Counted from the stretch's first letter, positions 1 through 6,892 are shown. The stretch: DNA of 7,975 nucleotides from a bacterium (GCA_025453735.1 JALOPY010000240.1:1-7975); one strand, 5' to 3'. Notes: generated from the sequence alone by a model not told the origin. Program-made: numbers and translations.

Positions 1-630
1 CAGCAATACCTCGATGTGTTGCAACATCTCGGCGATAGCCCTAATAAACAGGCGCTTCAGAATGAATGGATCGATCGTTCGCTCTCCAGAATAAAGGAGC
101 TAATCTCAATCGTGCGAGACTGGCTCACCATTTCCAAAATCGAAAGCGGGCAGTTTGTCGCTTGCCGGACAAAAGTTGCTATTAATCCCATCATCACCGA
201 ATTATTGGAAACCTATTCGCGGCAAGCATTCGAAAACGGCATTGTCTTAACTGCTGAACTGCCCGATGATTCATCCATTGTCGAAGCCCATGAAGAATGT
301 CTGAAAATGCTATTTTCAAATCTCATTGTCAACGCGATCAAATACAACAGAAAAAATGGAAAGGTAACGGTTACATCGAAAAGCGAAGGGGAAAATGTTA
401 TTGTTACTGTTTCTGATACCGGTATTGGCATACCAGAAGATAAAATGGATATGATTTTTGAAGAGTTCTATCGGATTAAGGATGAATCGACAAAAAATAT
501 TCCTGGCACCGGACTGGGTCTCCCAATTTGCAAAAAAATTGCTGATGAATTGGGAGGAAAAATTATAGTGCAAAGCAAATCTAATAAAGGTTCTTCATTT
601 CAGGTGTTTTTGCCAAACTATAAGGATTGA
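1..630 (+). CDS. Sensor histidine kinase, C-terminal part (5' end outside window)
   Basis: This is the catalytic end of a two-component histidine kinase. The frame is open from the first base, so the GTG at 16 is only an internal codon. The first ~55 residues are the second half of the HisKA dimerisation helix pair, ending in SKIESGQF. The phosphorylated His should lie about 10 residues upstream of the window, judged by alignment with the kinase at 5349-6845. A complete HATPase_c domain follows: N box SNLIVNAIKYN (Asn at codon 111), G1 box DTGIGIP (Asp at codon 139), F box EEFYR and G2 box IPGTGLGLPI. It autophosphorylates using ATP and passes phosphate to a receiver. Its sensor region cannot be seen. 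It closely resembles the C-terminal half of the 5349-6845 kinase and is probably a paralogue, perhaps with the same receiver-PAS-kinase layout. The next gene starts 4 nt after its stop. Confidence 0.93.
   Translation, partial: QQYLDVLQHLGDSPNKQALQNEWIDRSLSRIKELISIVRDWLTISKIESGQFVACRTKVAINPIITELLETYSRQAFENGIVLTAELPDDSSIVEAHEECLKMLFSNLIVNAIKYNRKNGKVTVTSKSEGENVIVTVSDTGIGIPEDKMDMIFEEFYRIKDESTKNIPGTGLGLPICKKIADELGGKIIVQSKSNKGSSFQVFLPNYKD
622..626 (+). promoter_or_regulatory. Shine-Dalgarno AAGGA for the Cache kinase
   Basis: AAGGA lies inside the last codons of the upstream kinase, 8 nt before the GTG at 635. An in-frame TAG at 632-634 directly precedes that GTG, so it is the earliest possible start, and this site supports it. 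The layout suggests translational coupling of the two kinases. Confidence 0.6.
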
Positions 631-634
631 ATAG

Positions 635-2626
635 GTGATCCCTTTTCTGCAAACATTATCTCTCAGAGCTCGATTAATTCTCATCTATGTTTTTATTCTC
701 GGCATGGGCGGCTTAATTACTTCTTTTATCGGATCATTGATTGTGAACACAACCCTGATGGATCAGGCAAGGAGCAAGGTAAGCCACGACTTGAATATCG
801 CTCGCATGGTTTATGAAAAACAATTAAAGCTGATTCAAAATTCTATTTATATCGGGGCGTCGGGAAACACGATCCAACAAACGCTGTATGCTAACGATAG
901 AAATCGGCTCCTCACACGACTGGAACAAATCCGTCGTGATACGAATCTCGATTTTATATCAGTCACCGATAAAGACGGGCGTGTGATATTTCGAATCACA
1001 GCGCCGGACCGGCAGGGAGACGATGTTTCTCGAATTCCTATCATCAGCGCAGCTTTAAATGGGAAAACAGCCGGCGGAACTGAGATTTTAACGAAAGCAA
1101 TTTTGCAAAATGAAGATGAGCAATTAGCGGAACAGGCGCTTATTAAGATCATTGATACTCCAAAAGCCAAACCCACGAATAAAACCGAAGAGACTTCGGG
1201 AATGGTATTGATGGCGGCTGCTCCAATTTTTGGAGAAGATGGCAAATTGCTCGGAGTCCTTTATGGCGGTCATTTGCTAAATCGCAATTTCATGATCGTC
1301 GATCGGGTGTGGGATTTGGTTTATAAAGGCGAAAAATATCACGATCAGGATATTGGCACAGTAACAATTTTTTTAGATGATTTGAGAATTTCAACCAATG
1401 TGAAGACAAAAAAAGGAGAACGGGCAATTGGCACCAGGATTTCCTCCGAGGTTGCCGATGCTGTTTTAACAAAAGGAGTGAGATGGACCAGTCGCGCGTT
1501 TGTGGTGAATGACTGGTATATCAGCGAATATGAGCCGATTCAAAATTTTAATGGAAAAACTATCGGAATTTTGTATGTGGGATTGCTGGAGAAAGCTTAT
1601 ACATCAATTCGGAATAAAGTTATATTTACTTTTATGATTGTGGCAACGCTTGGCTTCTTCATCATAGTTGGCATTAGCTATCTCATCACCCGTTCGATTA
1701 CGAAGCCTTTAAGCGAAATGGTCAGCGTGACGCAATCCATCGCAACAGGCGATCTTGATCGCAGAATCGTGGTCAAGTCGAAAGATGAAATTGGACAACT
1801 CGCCCTGTCATTCAATAAAATGGTCGCCAGTCTGCGGAAGATGCGCGCCGAACTGGAAAATTGGGCGAATACGCTGGAACAAAAAGTTAAAGAGCGCACC
1901 GAAGAATTGGCAGCCATGCAAAACACGCTGGTTCAATCGCAACGCCTGGCTTCGCTGGGTAAAATGGCAGCAGGGATTGCCCATGAAATTAACAATCCGT
2001 TGGGAGGAATTCTGGTGTTAAGCTCCCTGGTTTTAGAAGACCTGAAAGAGGAGGATCCGCACCGTGAAAATCTGCAAGAGGTGATCAAACAAACCATGCG
2101 CTGCCGGGATATTGTTAAAGGATTACTCCAGTTTTCGCGGCAGGAAGAAGGAAAAACCGAGTACGTGAAAGTGAATACCATGCTGAACAGCACACTTTCG
2201 CTGATCGAAAAACAAGCGCTGTTTCATAATATTGAAATCATTAAGAACTTCGAATCGAATCTGCCTGATGTGCTGGGCGATGGCTCACAACTTCAGCAGG
2301 TATTCATGAATATTATCTTAAATGCCGTGCAAGCCATGAAAGAAATCGGTGTGCTAACGATTAACACCTGCCATGATCCGAAGAACGACATGGTCGTCAT
2401 CGAAATTGCTGATACCGGAACTGGAATTCCCGACGAAATCATCGACCGTATTTTTGATCCATTTTTTACCACAAAAGAAGTCGGGGAAGGAACCGGATTG
2501 GGCTTATCGATTGCTTATGGAATTATCACGAAACATCGCGGCAGAATGACGGTGAAAAGCAAGGTTGGCCAGGGATCAGTTTTTACCATAAAGATTCCTG
2601 CAGTTGAAATTTTGAAAGAAATATAA
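635..2626 (+). CDS. Membrane sensor histidine kinase (Cache-HAMP-HisKA-HATPase)
   Basis: This 663-residue inner-membrane kinase is built for an extracytoplasmic signal. Order: TM helix about 12-37; sensor region about 40-325; TM2 about 329-351 (VIFTFMIVATLGFF); HAMP about 352-405 (TRSITKPLSEM); a coiled-coil signalling helix about 400-435; HisKA with His450 in AAGIAHEINNPLGG; then HATPase_c with N box Asn563, G1 DTGTGIP at 593 and G2 GEGTGLGLSIAYGI at 617. The end of the sensor (DLRISTNV, AIGTR, AFVVNDWYI, YEPI, GILYVG) matches the Cache_3-Cache_2 type found in kinases and chemoreceptors that bind small ligands such as organic acids. The ligand itself is not evident. The HEINNPLGG H box and the HATPase type are those of kinases that partner NtrC-family regulators, and such a gene follows after 23 nt. 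GTG start, with a good Shine-Dalgarno and a stop just upstream in frame. Confidence 0.95.
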   Translation: MIPFLQTLSLRARLILIYVFILGMGGLITSFIGSLIVNTTLMDQARSKVSHDLNIARMVYEKQLKLIQNSIYIGASGNTIQQTLYANDRNRLLTRLEQIRRDTNLDFISVTDKDGRVIFRITAPDRQGDDVSRIPIISAALNGKTAGGTEILTKAILQNEDEQLAEQALIKIIDTPKAKPTNKTEETSGMVLMAAAPIFGEDGKLLGVLYGGHLLNRNFMIVDRVWDLVYKGEKYHDQDIGTVTIFLDDLRISTNVKTKKGERAIGTRISSEVADAVLTKGVRWTSRAFVVNDWYISEYEPIQNFNGKTIGILYVGLLEKAYTSIRNKVIFTFMIVATLGFFIIVGISYLITRSITKPLSEMVSVTQSIATGDLDRRIVVKSKDEIGQLALSFNKMVASLRKMRAELENWANTLEQKVKERTEELAAMQNTLVQSQRLASLGKMAAGIAHEINNPLGGILVLSSLVLEDLKEEDPHRENLQEVIKQTMRCRDIVKGLLQFSRQEEGKTEYVKVNTMLNSTLSLIEKQALFHNIEIIKNFESNLPDVLGDGSQLQQVFMNIILNAVQAMKEIGVLTINTCHDPKNDMVVIEIADTGTGIPDEIIDRIFDPFFTTKEVGEGTGLGLSIAYGIITKHRGRMTVKSKVGQGSVFTIKIPAVEILKEI

Positions 2627-2649
2627 TGCACCTTCGGGATTTTTGAAAT

Positions 2650-4042
2650 ATGAAAATTCATACCTTAAAAATAATTGTTGTCGATGACGATGCCGCAATC
2701 CGCTTTTCACTAAAGCAAGTGTTGGAAAAAGAGGGTCATATTATCGCGGTTGTGGAAAATGGTTTGCTCGCATTGGAACAACTGAAAAGCAATCATTTCG
2801 ACCTGGCGTTTGTTGACCTCAAAATGCCTGGTTGACCTCAAAATGCCTGGCATTGATGGAATGAGTCTGCTGAAAGAAATACGCAATTATGATCCCCGCA
2901 CTGATGTTGTGATAATTACCGGTTTCGCAACAATCGAAACAGCCGTGGAAGCCATGAAATATGGCGCTTATGATTATATTCAAAAACCTTTTTCAATTGA
3001 GTCCATTCGCCAGGTGCTCAATAAAATTGTTGAAAAACGAGCTATCCTGCAAACCGGGGAAATAAAACGGCTGAAATTTGATCGTAACGGACAAATCGAA
3101 ACGATAATTGGTGAAAGCCCCAGAATGCTCGAAGTGTATGAACTGGTTCAAAAAGTCGCTCCCACGGATAGCACTGTATTGATAACCGGGGAGACCGGTA
3201 CCGGCAAAGAGCTCATTGCAAAAGCCATCCACTACAACAGTCTTCGCAAAGACAAGCCATTTTTAACTGTGGATTGCAACTCCCTGGTTGAGACATTGTT
3301 CGAGAGTGAATTGTTCGGGCATGTGAAAGGCTCGTTCACCGGCGCGGTGGCAACGAAACATGGCAGTTTTGAGTTGGCAAATGGCGGCACTTTTTTCTTT
3401 GACGAAATTGGCAATATCTCGCTGAACATTCAGTCGAAGATATTGCGCGTGATCCAGGAAAAAGAGATCAGGCGGGTTGGGGCAACAGAAACCATCAAAG
3501 TTGACGTTCGAGTGATTGCTGCTACTAATAAAAATTTACGCCAGGCTGTTGAAAATGATACGTTTCGCGAAGATTTGTTCTATCGTATCAGCGTTATTCC
3601 GGTGCATCTTTCACCGCTTCGCGAGCGCAAGGAGGATATTATTCCGCTTGCCAATCATTTTCTTGAAAAATACAACCAACGGCGCCGGAGGGCGCTAACA
3701 GGGTTTCACCCAATTGTGAAAGAAAATTTATTGAATTATTCCTGGCCAGGCAATGTCAGGGAATTGGAAAATATTGTGGAAAGATCCGTGGTGATTGAAG
3801 ATAATGATGAGATAACATTATCCAGTCTTCCTTCCCATCTCCGGGGCGATTCGGCACAAGCTGAGACGAGCAGCCATGAGATTGTAAGTCTTGAGCTATT
3901 AGAAAAAAGTCATATTATCAAGGCGTTAAAAGCTACTGAATGGAATCGTTCCAAAACTGCCAGGCTGCTGAGGATCGATCGCAAAACTTTGTACGATAAG
4001 ATCAGACGCTATCAAATCGAGCCTCACGAAGAATCAAAGTGA
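2650..4042 (+). pseudogene. NtrC-family sigma-54-dependent response regulator, frameshifted by a 19-bp duplication
   Basis: This is an activator that binds upstream DNA and uses ATP hydrolysis to open sigma-54 promoters once phosphorylated. Frame 1 runs from ATG 2650 through the start of the receiver (VVDDDAA acidic pocket; Asp56 in VDLKMPG) and stops at TGA 2833-2835. The rest reads in another frame to 4042. Removing one 19-bp copy joins them into 457 residues, a normal length for the family. In that numbering: Lys106 (QKPF); Walker A GETGTGKE from 174; GSFTGA loop 221-226 (usual GAFTGA); Walker B FFFDEIG with Asp245; SWPGNVREL from 358; and a Fis-type helix-turn-helix near 425-450 (NRSKTARLLRIDRKTLY). 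As written, translation yields a 61-residue fragment. A TTG at 2810 could open the second frame, but no ribosome site is visible and it would lack half the receiver. It is either a broken gene or an assembly/sequencing error. It pairs with the upstream Cache kinase and probably acts on the promoter at 4279. Confidence 0.9.
2812..2850 (+). repeat. 19-bp tandem duplication inside the receiver domain
   Basis: GTTGACCTCAAAATGCCTG occurs at 2812-2830 and again, without a gap, at 2831-2849. The next base (G) also matches, giving a 20-base match with period 19. Each copy encodes the phosphoacceptor motif VDLKMPG, in different frames. The duplication adds 19 nt, shifts the frame and brings TGA 2833-2835 into phase. 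The second copy continues correctly into GIDGMSLLKEI. Confidence 0.97.
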
Positions 4043-4125
4043 TTGTCAGCTTCTCGGATCCCACTGCTAGTGTTGTGTTTCTCCTCATTGTAGAATTTCT
4101 CCCCAGCATCAACCAGCTATAAATC

Positions 4126-4136
4126 AGCATAATGCT
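4126..4136. other. Short inverted repeat AGCAT-A-ATGCT
   Basis: Perfect 5-bp arms around one base, about 174 bp upstream of the predicted sigma-54 transcription start. It could be an operator half-site arrangement, but arms this short often occur by chance. Confidence 0.2.
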
Positions 4137-4178
4137 CATTTTTCATTTCATCCGTGGAGAAAATACCCACTTTTTCAC

Positions 4179-4199
4179 AAATTTGAAAAAATCAAATTT
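4179..4199. promoter_or_regulatory. Candidate upstream activator site (inverted repeat)
   Basis: Perfect 8-bp arms AAATTTGA (4179-4186) and TCAAATTT (4192-4199) flank AAAAA. The centre is about 116 bp upstream of the predicted start of the sigma-54 promoter at 4279-4294. That is the usual distance for the dyad sites bound by NtrC-family dimers through their Fis-type helix-turn-helix, and the gene for such a protein ends at 4042. No T-tract follows the stem, so a terminator is less likely. The region is AT-rich, so chance remains possible. Confidence 0.42.
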
Positions 4200-4217
4200 A
4201 AAAAGAAATATTTTTAA
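4198..4217. other. AT-only inverted repeat next to the candidate activator site
   Basis: TTAAAAA (4198-4204) and TTTTTAA (4211-4217) form a perfect 7-bp dyad around GAAATA, overlapping the end of the previous dyad. It may be a second activator half-site, a flexible spacer for DNA looping, or a weak terminator-like element for the regulator upstream. Because it is entirely A/T, it carries little weight. Confidence 0.25.
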
Positions 4218-4278
4218 GTTACTATTATTTTATAGGCTTAACAGGGCACAGAATAAAAATAAAAAACTTTAATTTTGG

Positions 4279-4294
4279 GGGCACGTCTTTTGCT
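4279..4294 (+). promoter_or_regulatory. Sigma-54 (RpoN) -24/-12 promoter
   Basis: GGGCACGTCTTTTGCT matches the consensus TGGCACRNNNNTTGCW at every defined position except the first. GG (4280-4281) and GC (4292-4293) are exactly 10 bases apart. Transcription should start about 12 nt after the GC, near 4305, so it drives the double-receiver gene. The start falls on or after the ATG at 4303, which therefore cannot be a normally led start codon. A sigma-54 activator gene lies immediately upstream and a candidate binding dyad sits at about -116, so the parts of an enhancer-dependent promoter are present. Confidence 0.8.
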
Positions 4295-4362
4295 AAGAGC
4301 TTATGAAATTGCTTTCGAGAAATATTATTAAGTTTATCAAGAATGTAATCATGAGAAGACCG

Positions 4363-5178
4363 ATGGCTGGAAAGGTTTTAATGATCATCAAGCATGAGAA
4401 AAAAATCGTGCAAGAGCTTTCCAGTTTGTTCAATAAAAACAATCTTATTTTAGCAATTGAGCATGACCAGGGTGCTGCGATCAACCGCGCACAGAATGCC
4501 CAGTTTGATGTAATTGTTTTAGATGCCAATATCAAAGGTATGCCAACCGAACAAATGATACAGATATTGCGGGGCATCGACCCGGGCGTGAAAATTATCG
4601 TGAAGACGAATGAAAACTCAAAAGAATTAGAAGCAAAGGTCAGGCGAGAAAAGATTTATTATTATCATCTGGATTCATTTGGCATCGATGATCTGGAATT
4701 GGCAATAAAAAGCGCACTCAGCAAAAGCATAAATTTTTTTTTGCCCAGGGACGAGGCAAGGAACAAAACTGAAAAATATAGACGCATATTGATGGTTGAT
4801 GAAAATGATGATTTCATCGAAATTCATCGGGCGAATTTAGAAAATCATCATTTCGAAGTCAAAGTTTGTTACAATGCTGACGAAGCTTTTGCCAGAATTA
4901 AGAGCGAAGTTCCTGATTTGATTTTGGTTGATATGGATATCCAGGTTGGCAGTGATGGATTGCATTTTGTTGAAAAAATCATCGATGATGAGAAGATACG
5001 AAAGATTCCGGTTTTATTATTTATTTCTAAAATGCGATTGAGTGATGATGCGGAATTGATGGAAAAAATAAAATCCACACTGCCAACATGGTCTTATTTG
5101 CAGAAACCCGTAAAAATCGAGGATATAATACCCAAAGTAAATGAGTTATTGTTGTCATTGCGAGGCGCTCTGTGCTGA
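4363..5178 (+). CDS. Double receiver-domain protein without output domain
   Basis: This protein of about 271 residues is just two CheY-like receiver domains. REC1 (about 3-120) keeps the acceptor Asp54 (VLDANIKG) and a Thr (IIVKTN), but its acidic pair is replaced by Lys-His (MIIKHEKK) and the usual KPF lysine is lost (HLDSF), so it is a degenerate or pseudo-receiver. REC2 (about 143-270) looks active: MVDENDD, Asp190 (LVDMDI), Ser in LLFISK and Lys248 in LQKPV. With no DNA-binding or enzyme domain, it probably acts as a phosphate relay, sink or protein-binding adaptor between the neighbouring kinases. The frame is open from ATG 4303, but the sigma-54 promoter puts the transcript start near 4305. 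Starts at 4351 or 4363 are better: 4363 has GAGAAG 4 nt upstream, begins right before receiver strand 1 (KVLMII) and gives Asp its typical position 54. The gene looks more AT-rich than its neighbours. Confidence 0.85.
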   Translation: MAGKVLMIIKHEKKIVQELSSLFNKNNLILAIEHDQGAAINRAQNAQFDVIVLDANIKGMPTEQMIQILRGIDPGVKIIVKTNENSKELEAKVRREKIYYYHLDSFGIDDLELAIKSALSKSINFFLPRDEARNKTEKYRRILMVDENDDFIEIHRANLENHHFEVKVCYNADEAFARIKSEVPDLILVDMDIQVGSDGLHFVEKIIDDEKIRKIPVLLFISKMRLSDDAELMEKIKSTLPTWSYLQKPVKIEDIIPKVNELLLSLRGALC

Positions 5179-5179
5179 A

Positions 5180-5213
5180 GCAATCCTTAACCTGCATAAC
5201 ATCAGGGGATTGC
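5180..5213 (+). other. Two-part hairpin just after the double-receiver stop
   Basis: GCAATCC (5180-5186) pairs with GGATTGC (5207-5213), and inside it CCTG (5191-5194) pairs with CAGG (5203-5206) around an 8-nt loop, with TTAA bulged on one side. It begins 1 nt after the stop codon. No T-run follows, so it is not a textbook intrinsic terminator. It may protect the mRNA end or belong to the repeat-like stretch that follows. Confidence 0.45.
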
Positions 5214-5265
5214 ACGTCGGAGGCGCATCTACGACTTCGCTCCACTCCGTTTTGCTCGCAACGAT
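5180..5265. repeat. Possible degraded dispersed intergenic repeat
   Basis: Read on the - strand, the stretch contains CGTTGCGAGC, GGAGTGGAGCGAAG and GCAATCC. These pieces recall the common GC-richer noncoding repeat of the form TTGCGAGCGAAGCGAAGCAATC scattered between genes in many bacterial genomes. It is more GC-rich than the AT-rich sequence after it (about 5266-5348). Only one copy is visible here, so the call rests on resemblance. No gene is supported in 5179-5348. Confidence 0.35.
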
Positions 5266-5348
5266 ATCAAAGTTAAATTTATGTCAGTGCAACGTATAAG
5301 TCAGGTAGCCGATTCATTCAATTAGAATAAAACCAGTCGCCCAAAAAG

Positions 5349-6845
5349 ATGATTGAAAATCCTAAAATTCTCGTTATCGATGATGATAGCGTCATCCGAT
5401 TAGCCTGCGAAAAAACACTGCGGTCGATTGGGTATTCTGTCGAGACGGCTGAAAATGGCAAAATGGGATTGGAGAAAGTCAAGGCTAAAAATTACGACCT
5501 GATTTTGCTCGATCTGATGATGCCGGAGATGAGCGGCACCCAGGTTTTAGAACAGGTAAAAGAATACGATGAAAATATTATTGTCATCATCATAACCGGA
5601 TTTGCAACTATTGAATCCGCGGTTGATACATTGAGAAAAGGCGTTTACGATTACATTCCCAAGCCCTTCACACCAGATGAATTGAGAAACGTGGTGCGAA
5701 AAGGATTGGAACGGCGCGAATTGCTCCTTCGCGCCGAGCGGCTCCGCAGGGAGCGTGAAAGAAGCTTGCTAAAGCTTGCGGCTCAGAAGTCACGCATGAC
5801 GACCATCATCAATTGCATGGGTGAAGGCTTGATCGCTGTGGATAAAGATGCAAAGCTATCGTTGATCAATCCGGTCGCATGCAAATTGCTGGAATTGAAA
5901 GAACCCTGCCAGGTCGGAAAAGAGATCAGGAGTTATTTAAATAACTCAGCGTTAGAAAATTTAATTTACGAAAAGCTGCGGGATGAGAATTTTATTTTTG
6001 AAGAATTTATTACACGTGAGATTGAATTTGATAATTCGAAAAATAAAGTTTTTTCAATCACCTTAGCCCCAATCAAGGAAAAGAAAGACGAAATTTCGGG
6101 CGTTGCCCTGGTGCTGCGTGACATTTCCGAAGAGAAAAAATTAGAACGGATGAAAGCGGATTTTCAGAAGCTGGTGTCTGTGGTCGCCCATGAGCTGAAG
6201 GCGCCAATCAATACCATCGAAGGGTATCTCGATATTATCATCAAAGGTTTTGTCAAAGATAAGCCAGAGAAACAAATGGATTATCTAGTACGCTCTCGGG
6301 ATAAGGCTGAAACGTTGAGAAATTTAATCCAGGATTTATTAAGTCTGACCTCCATCGAATCCGGCAGGCTGACCCGCCAGGTGGAGCCGGTGGGGCTCAA
6401 ACAATTGCTGGTCGATATTTCTACATTCATGGAAAATGACGCCCAGAAAAAGCAGCTCAAAATCAGCCATGTGATCCCGGAAAATCTTCCCATGATAATG
6501 GGAGATAAAAATGCTCTGACTTATTTATTTTCAAATTTGATGAGCAACGCCATCAAATATAATAAGGATAGGGGAGAGGTGACGATTAAAGCTGAAATTC
6601 AAGCTGATCATTTGATGATCTCATTTATCGACACCGGATATGGCATTGCTGAAGATGAGCTGGAAAAAATTTTTAATGAATTTTATCGCTCAAAGAATCA
6701 AGCGATTCAGAAAATTCCTGGCACCGGTCTGGGATTGAACATTACTAAACGAATTGCTGAGTTGCACAATGGCTATATAAAAGTAAGAAGCAAATTGAAT
6801 GAAGGCAGCCAATTTGATGTGTATCTGCCGGTTGAAAGATTGTAG
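5349..6845 (+). CDS. Receiver-PAS-histidine kinase (soluble hybrid sensor kinase)
   Basis: This 498-residue cytoplasmic kinase has its receiver at the N terminus, the reverse of most hybrid kinases. REC spans about 4-120: IDDDS acidic pocket, Asp55 in LLDLMMPEMSG, Thr in IIITGF, Lys in PKPF. A charged helix about 120-147 (ERRELLLRAERLRRERER) leads to a PAS domain about 148-262 (NCMGEGLIAVDKD to LVLRDISEEKK) that probably senses a cytosolic or redox cue; no cofactor ligand is obvious. HisKA follows with His281 (VVAHELKAPI), then HATPase_c with Asn400 (SNAIKYN), G1 DTGYGIA at 428 and G2 GTGLGL at 458. No membrane segment is seen. The receiver may tune the kinase in cis or take phosphate from another kinase here. 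ATG start without a clear Shine-Dalgarno; the start fits the receiver's first strand. The kinase half resembles the partial kinase at 1-630, and the receiver resembles that of the NtrC-like regulator. Confidence 0.94.
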   Translation: MIENPKILVIDDDSVIRLACEKTLRSIGYSVETAENGKMGLEKVKAKNYDLILLDLMMPEMSGTQVLEQVKEYDENIIVIIITGFATIESAVDTLRKGVYDYIPKPFTPDELRNVVRKGLERRELLLRAERLRRERERSLLKLAAQKSRMTTIINCMGEGLIAVDKDAKLSLINPVACKLLELKEPCQVGKEIRSYLNNSALENLIYEKLRDENFIFEEFITREIEFDNSKNKVFSITLAPIKEKKDEISGVALVLRDISEEKKLERMKADFQKLVSVVAHELKAPINTIEGYLDIIIKGFVKDKPEKQMDYLVRSRDKAETLRNLIQDLLSLTSIESGRLTRQVEPVGLKQLLVDISTFMENDAQKKQLKISHVIPENLPMIMGDKNALTYLFSNLMSNAIKYNKDRGEVTIKAEIQADHLMISFIDTGYGIAEDELEKIFNEFYRSKNQAIQKIPGTGLGLNITKRIAELHNGYIKVRSKLNEGSQFDVYLPVERL

Positions 6846-6870
6846 GGCAATCCGCTAATTGGCGGATGCC
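6846..6870 (+). other. Hairpin between the kinase and formate dehydrogenase genes
   Basis: GGCAATCCGC (6846-6855, one bulged A) pairs with GCGGATGCC (6862-6870) around TAATTG. The stem begins right after the TAG stop. The following sequence has short T-runs but no real T-tract, so it could be a weak terminator or a processing/attenuation stem before the formate dehydrogenase. It contains the ATG at 6866, which argues against that codon as a start. Confidence 0.45.
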
Positions 6871-6892
6871 TTACAAATTATCAAATTTTCAA

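Noticed and set aside
847..1245. 132-residue - strand open frame
   Set aside because: It is the reverse of the sensor region of the Cache kinase, with no recognisable domain or ribosome site.
2810..4042. A separate 410-residue sigma-54 activator starting at TTG 2810
   Set aside because: The TTG has no ribosome site, its first residues are an out-of-frame reading of the first duplicate copy, and the protein would lack the first half of the receiver. It is the 3' part of the gene starting at 2650.
4179..4217. Intrinsic terminator of the NtrC-like gene
   Set aside because: The stems are almost purely A/T and the 8-bp stem has no following T-run. The upstream-activator reading fits the position better, though not firmly.
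4293..4577. 94-residue - strand open frame over the promoter
   Set aside because: It is a shadow of the double-receiver gene; the + strand has clear receiver motifs and a promoter.
4927..4960. Second sigma-54-like promoter (GGCAG...TTGCA) inside the double-receiver gene
   Set aside because: GG and GC are 12 bases apart, not 10, and the site is within coding sequence.
6881..6888. TCAAATTT before formate dehydrogenase as another activator site
   Set aside because: It matches only one arm of the 4179-4199 dyad, in AT-rich DNA next to the ribosome site, with no sigma-54 promoter nearby.
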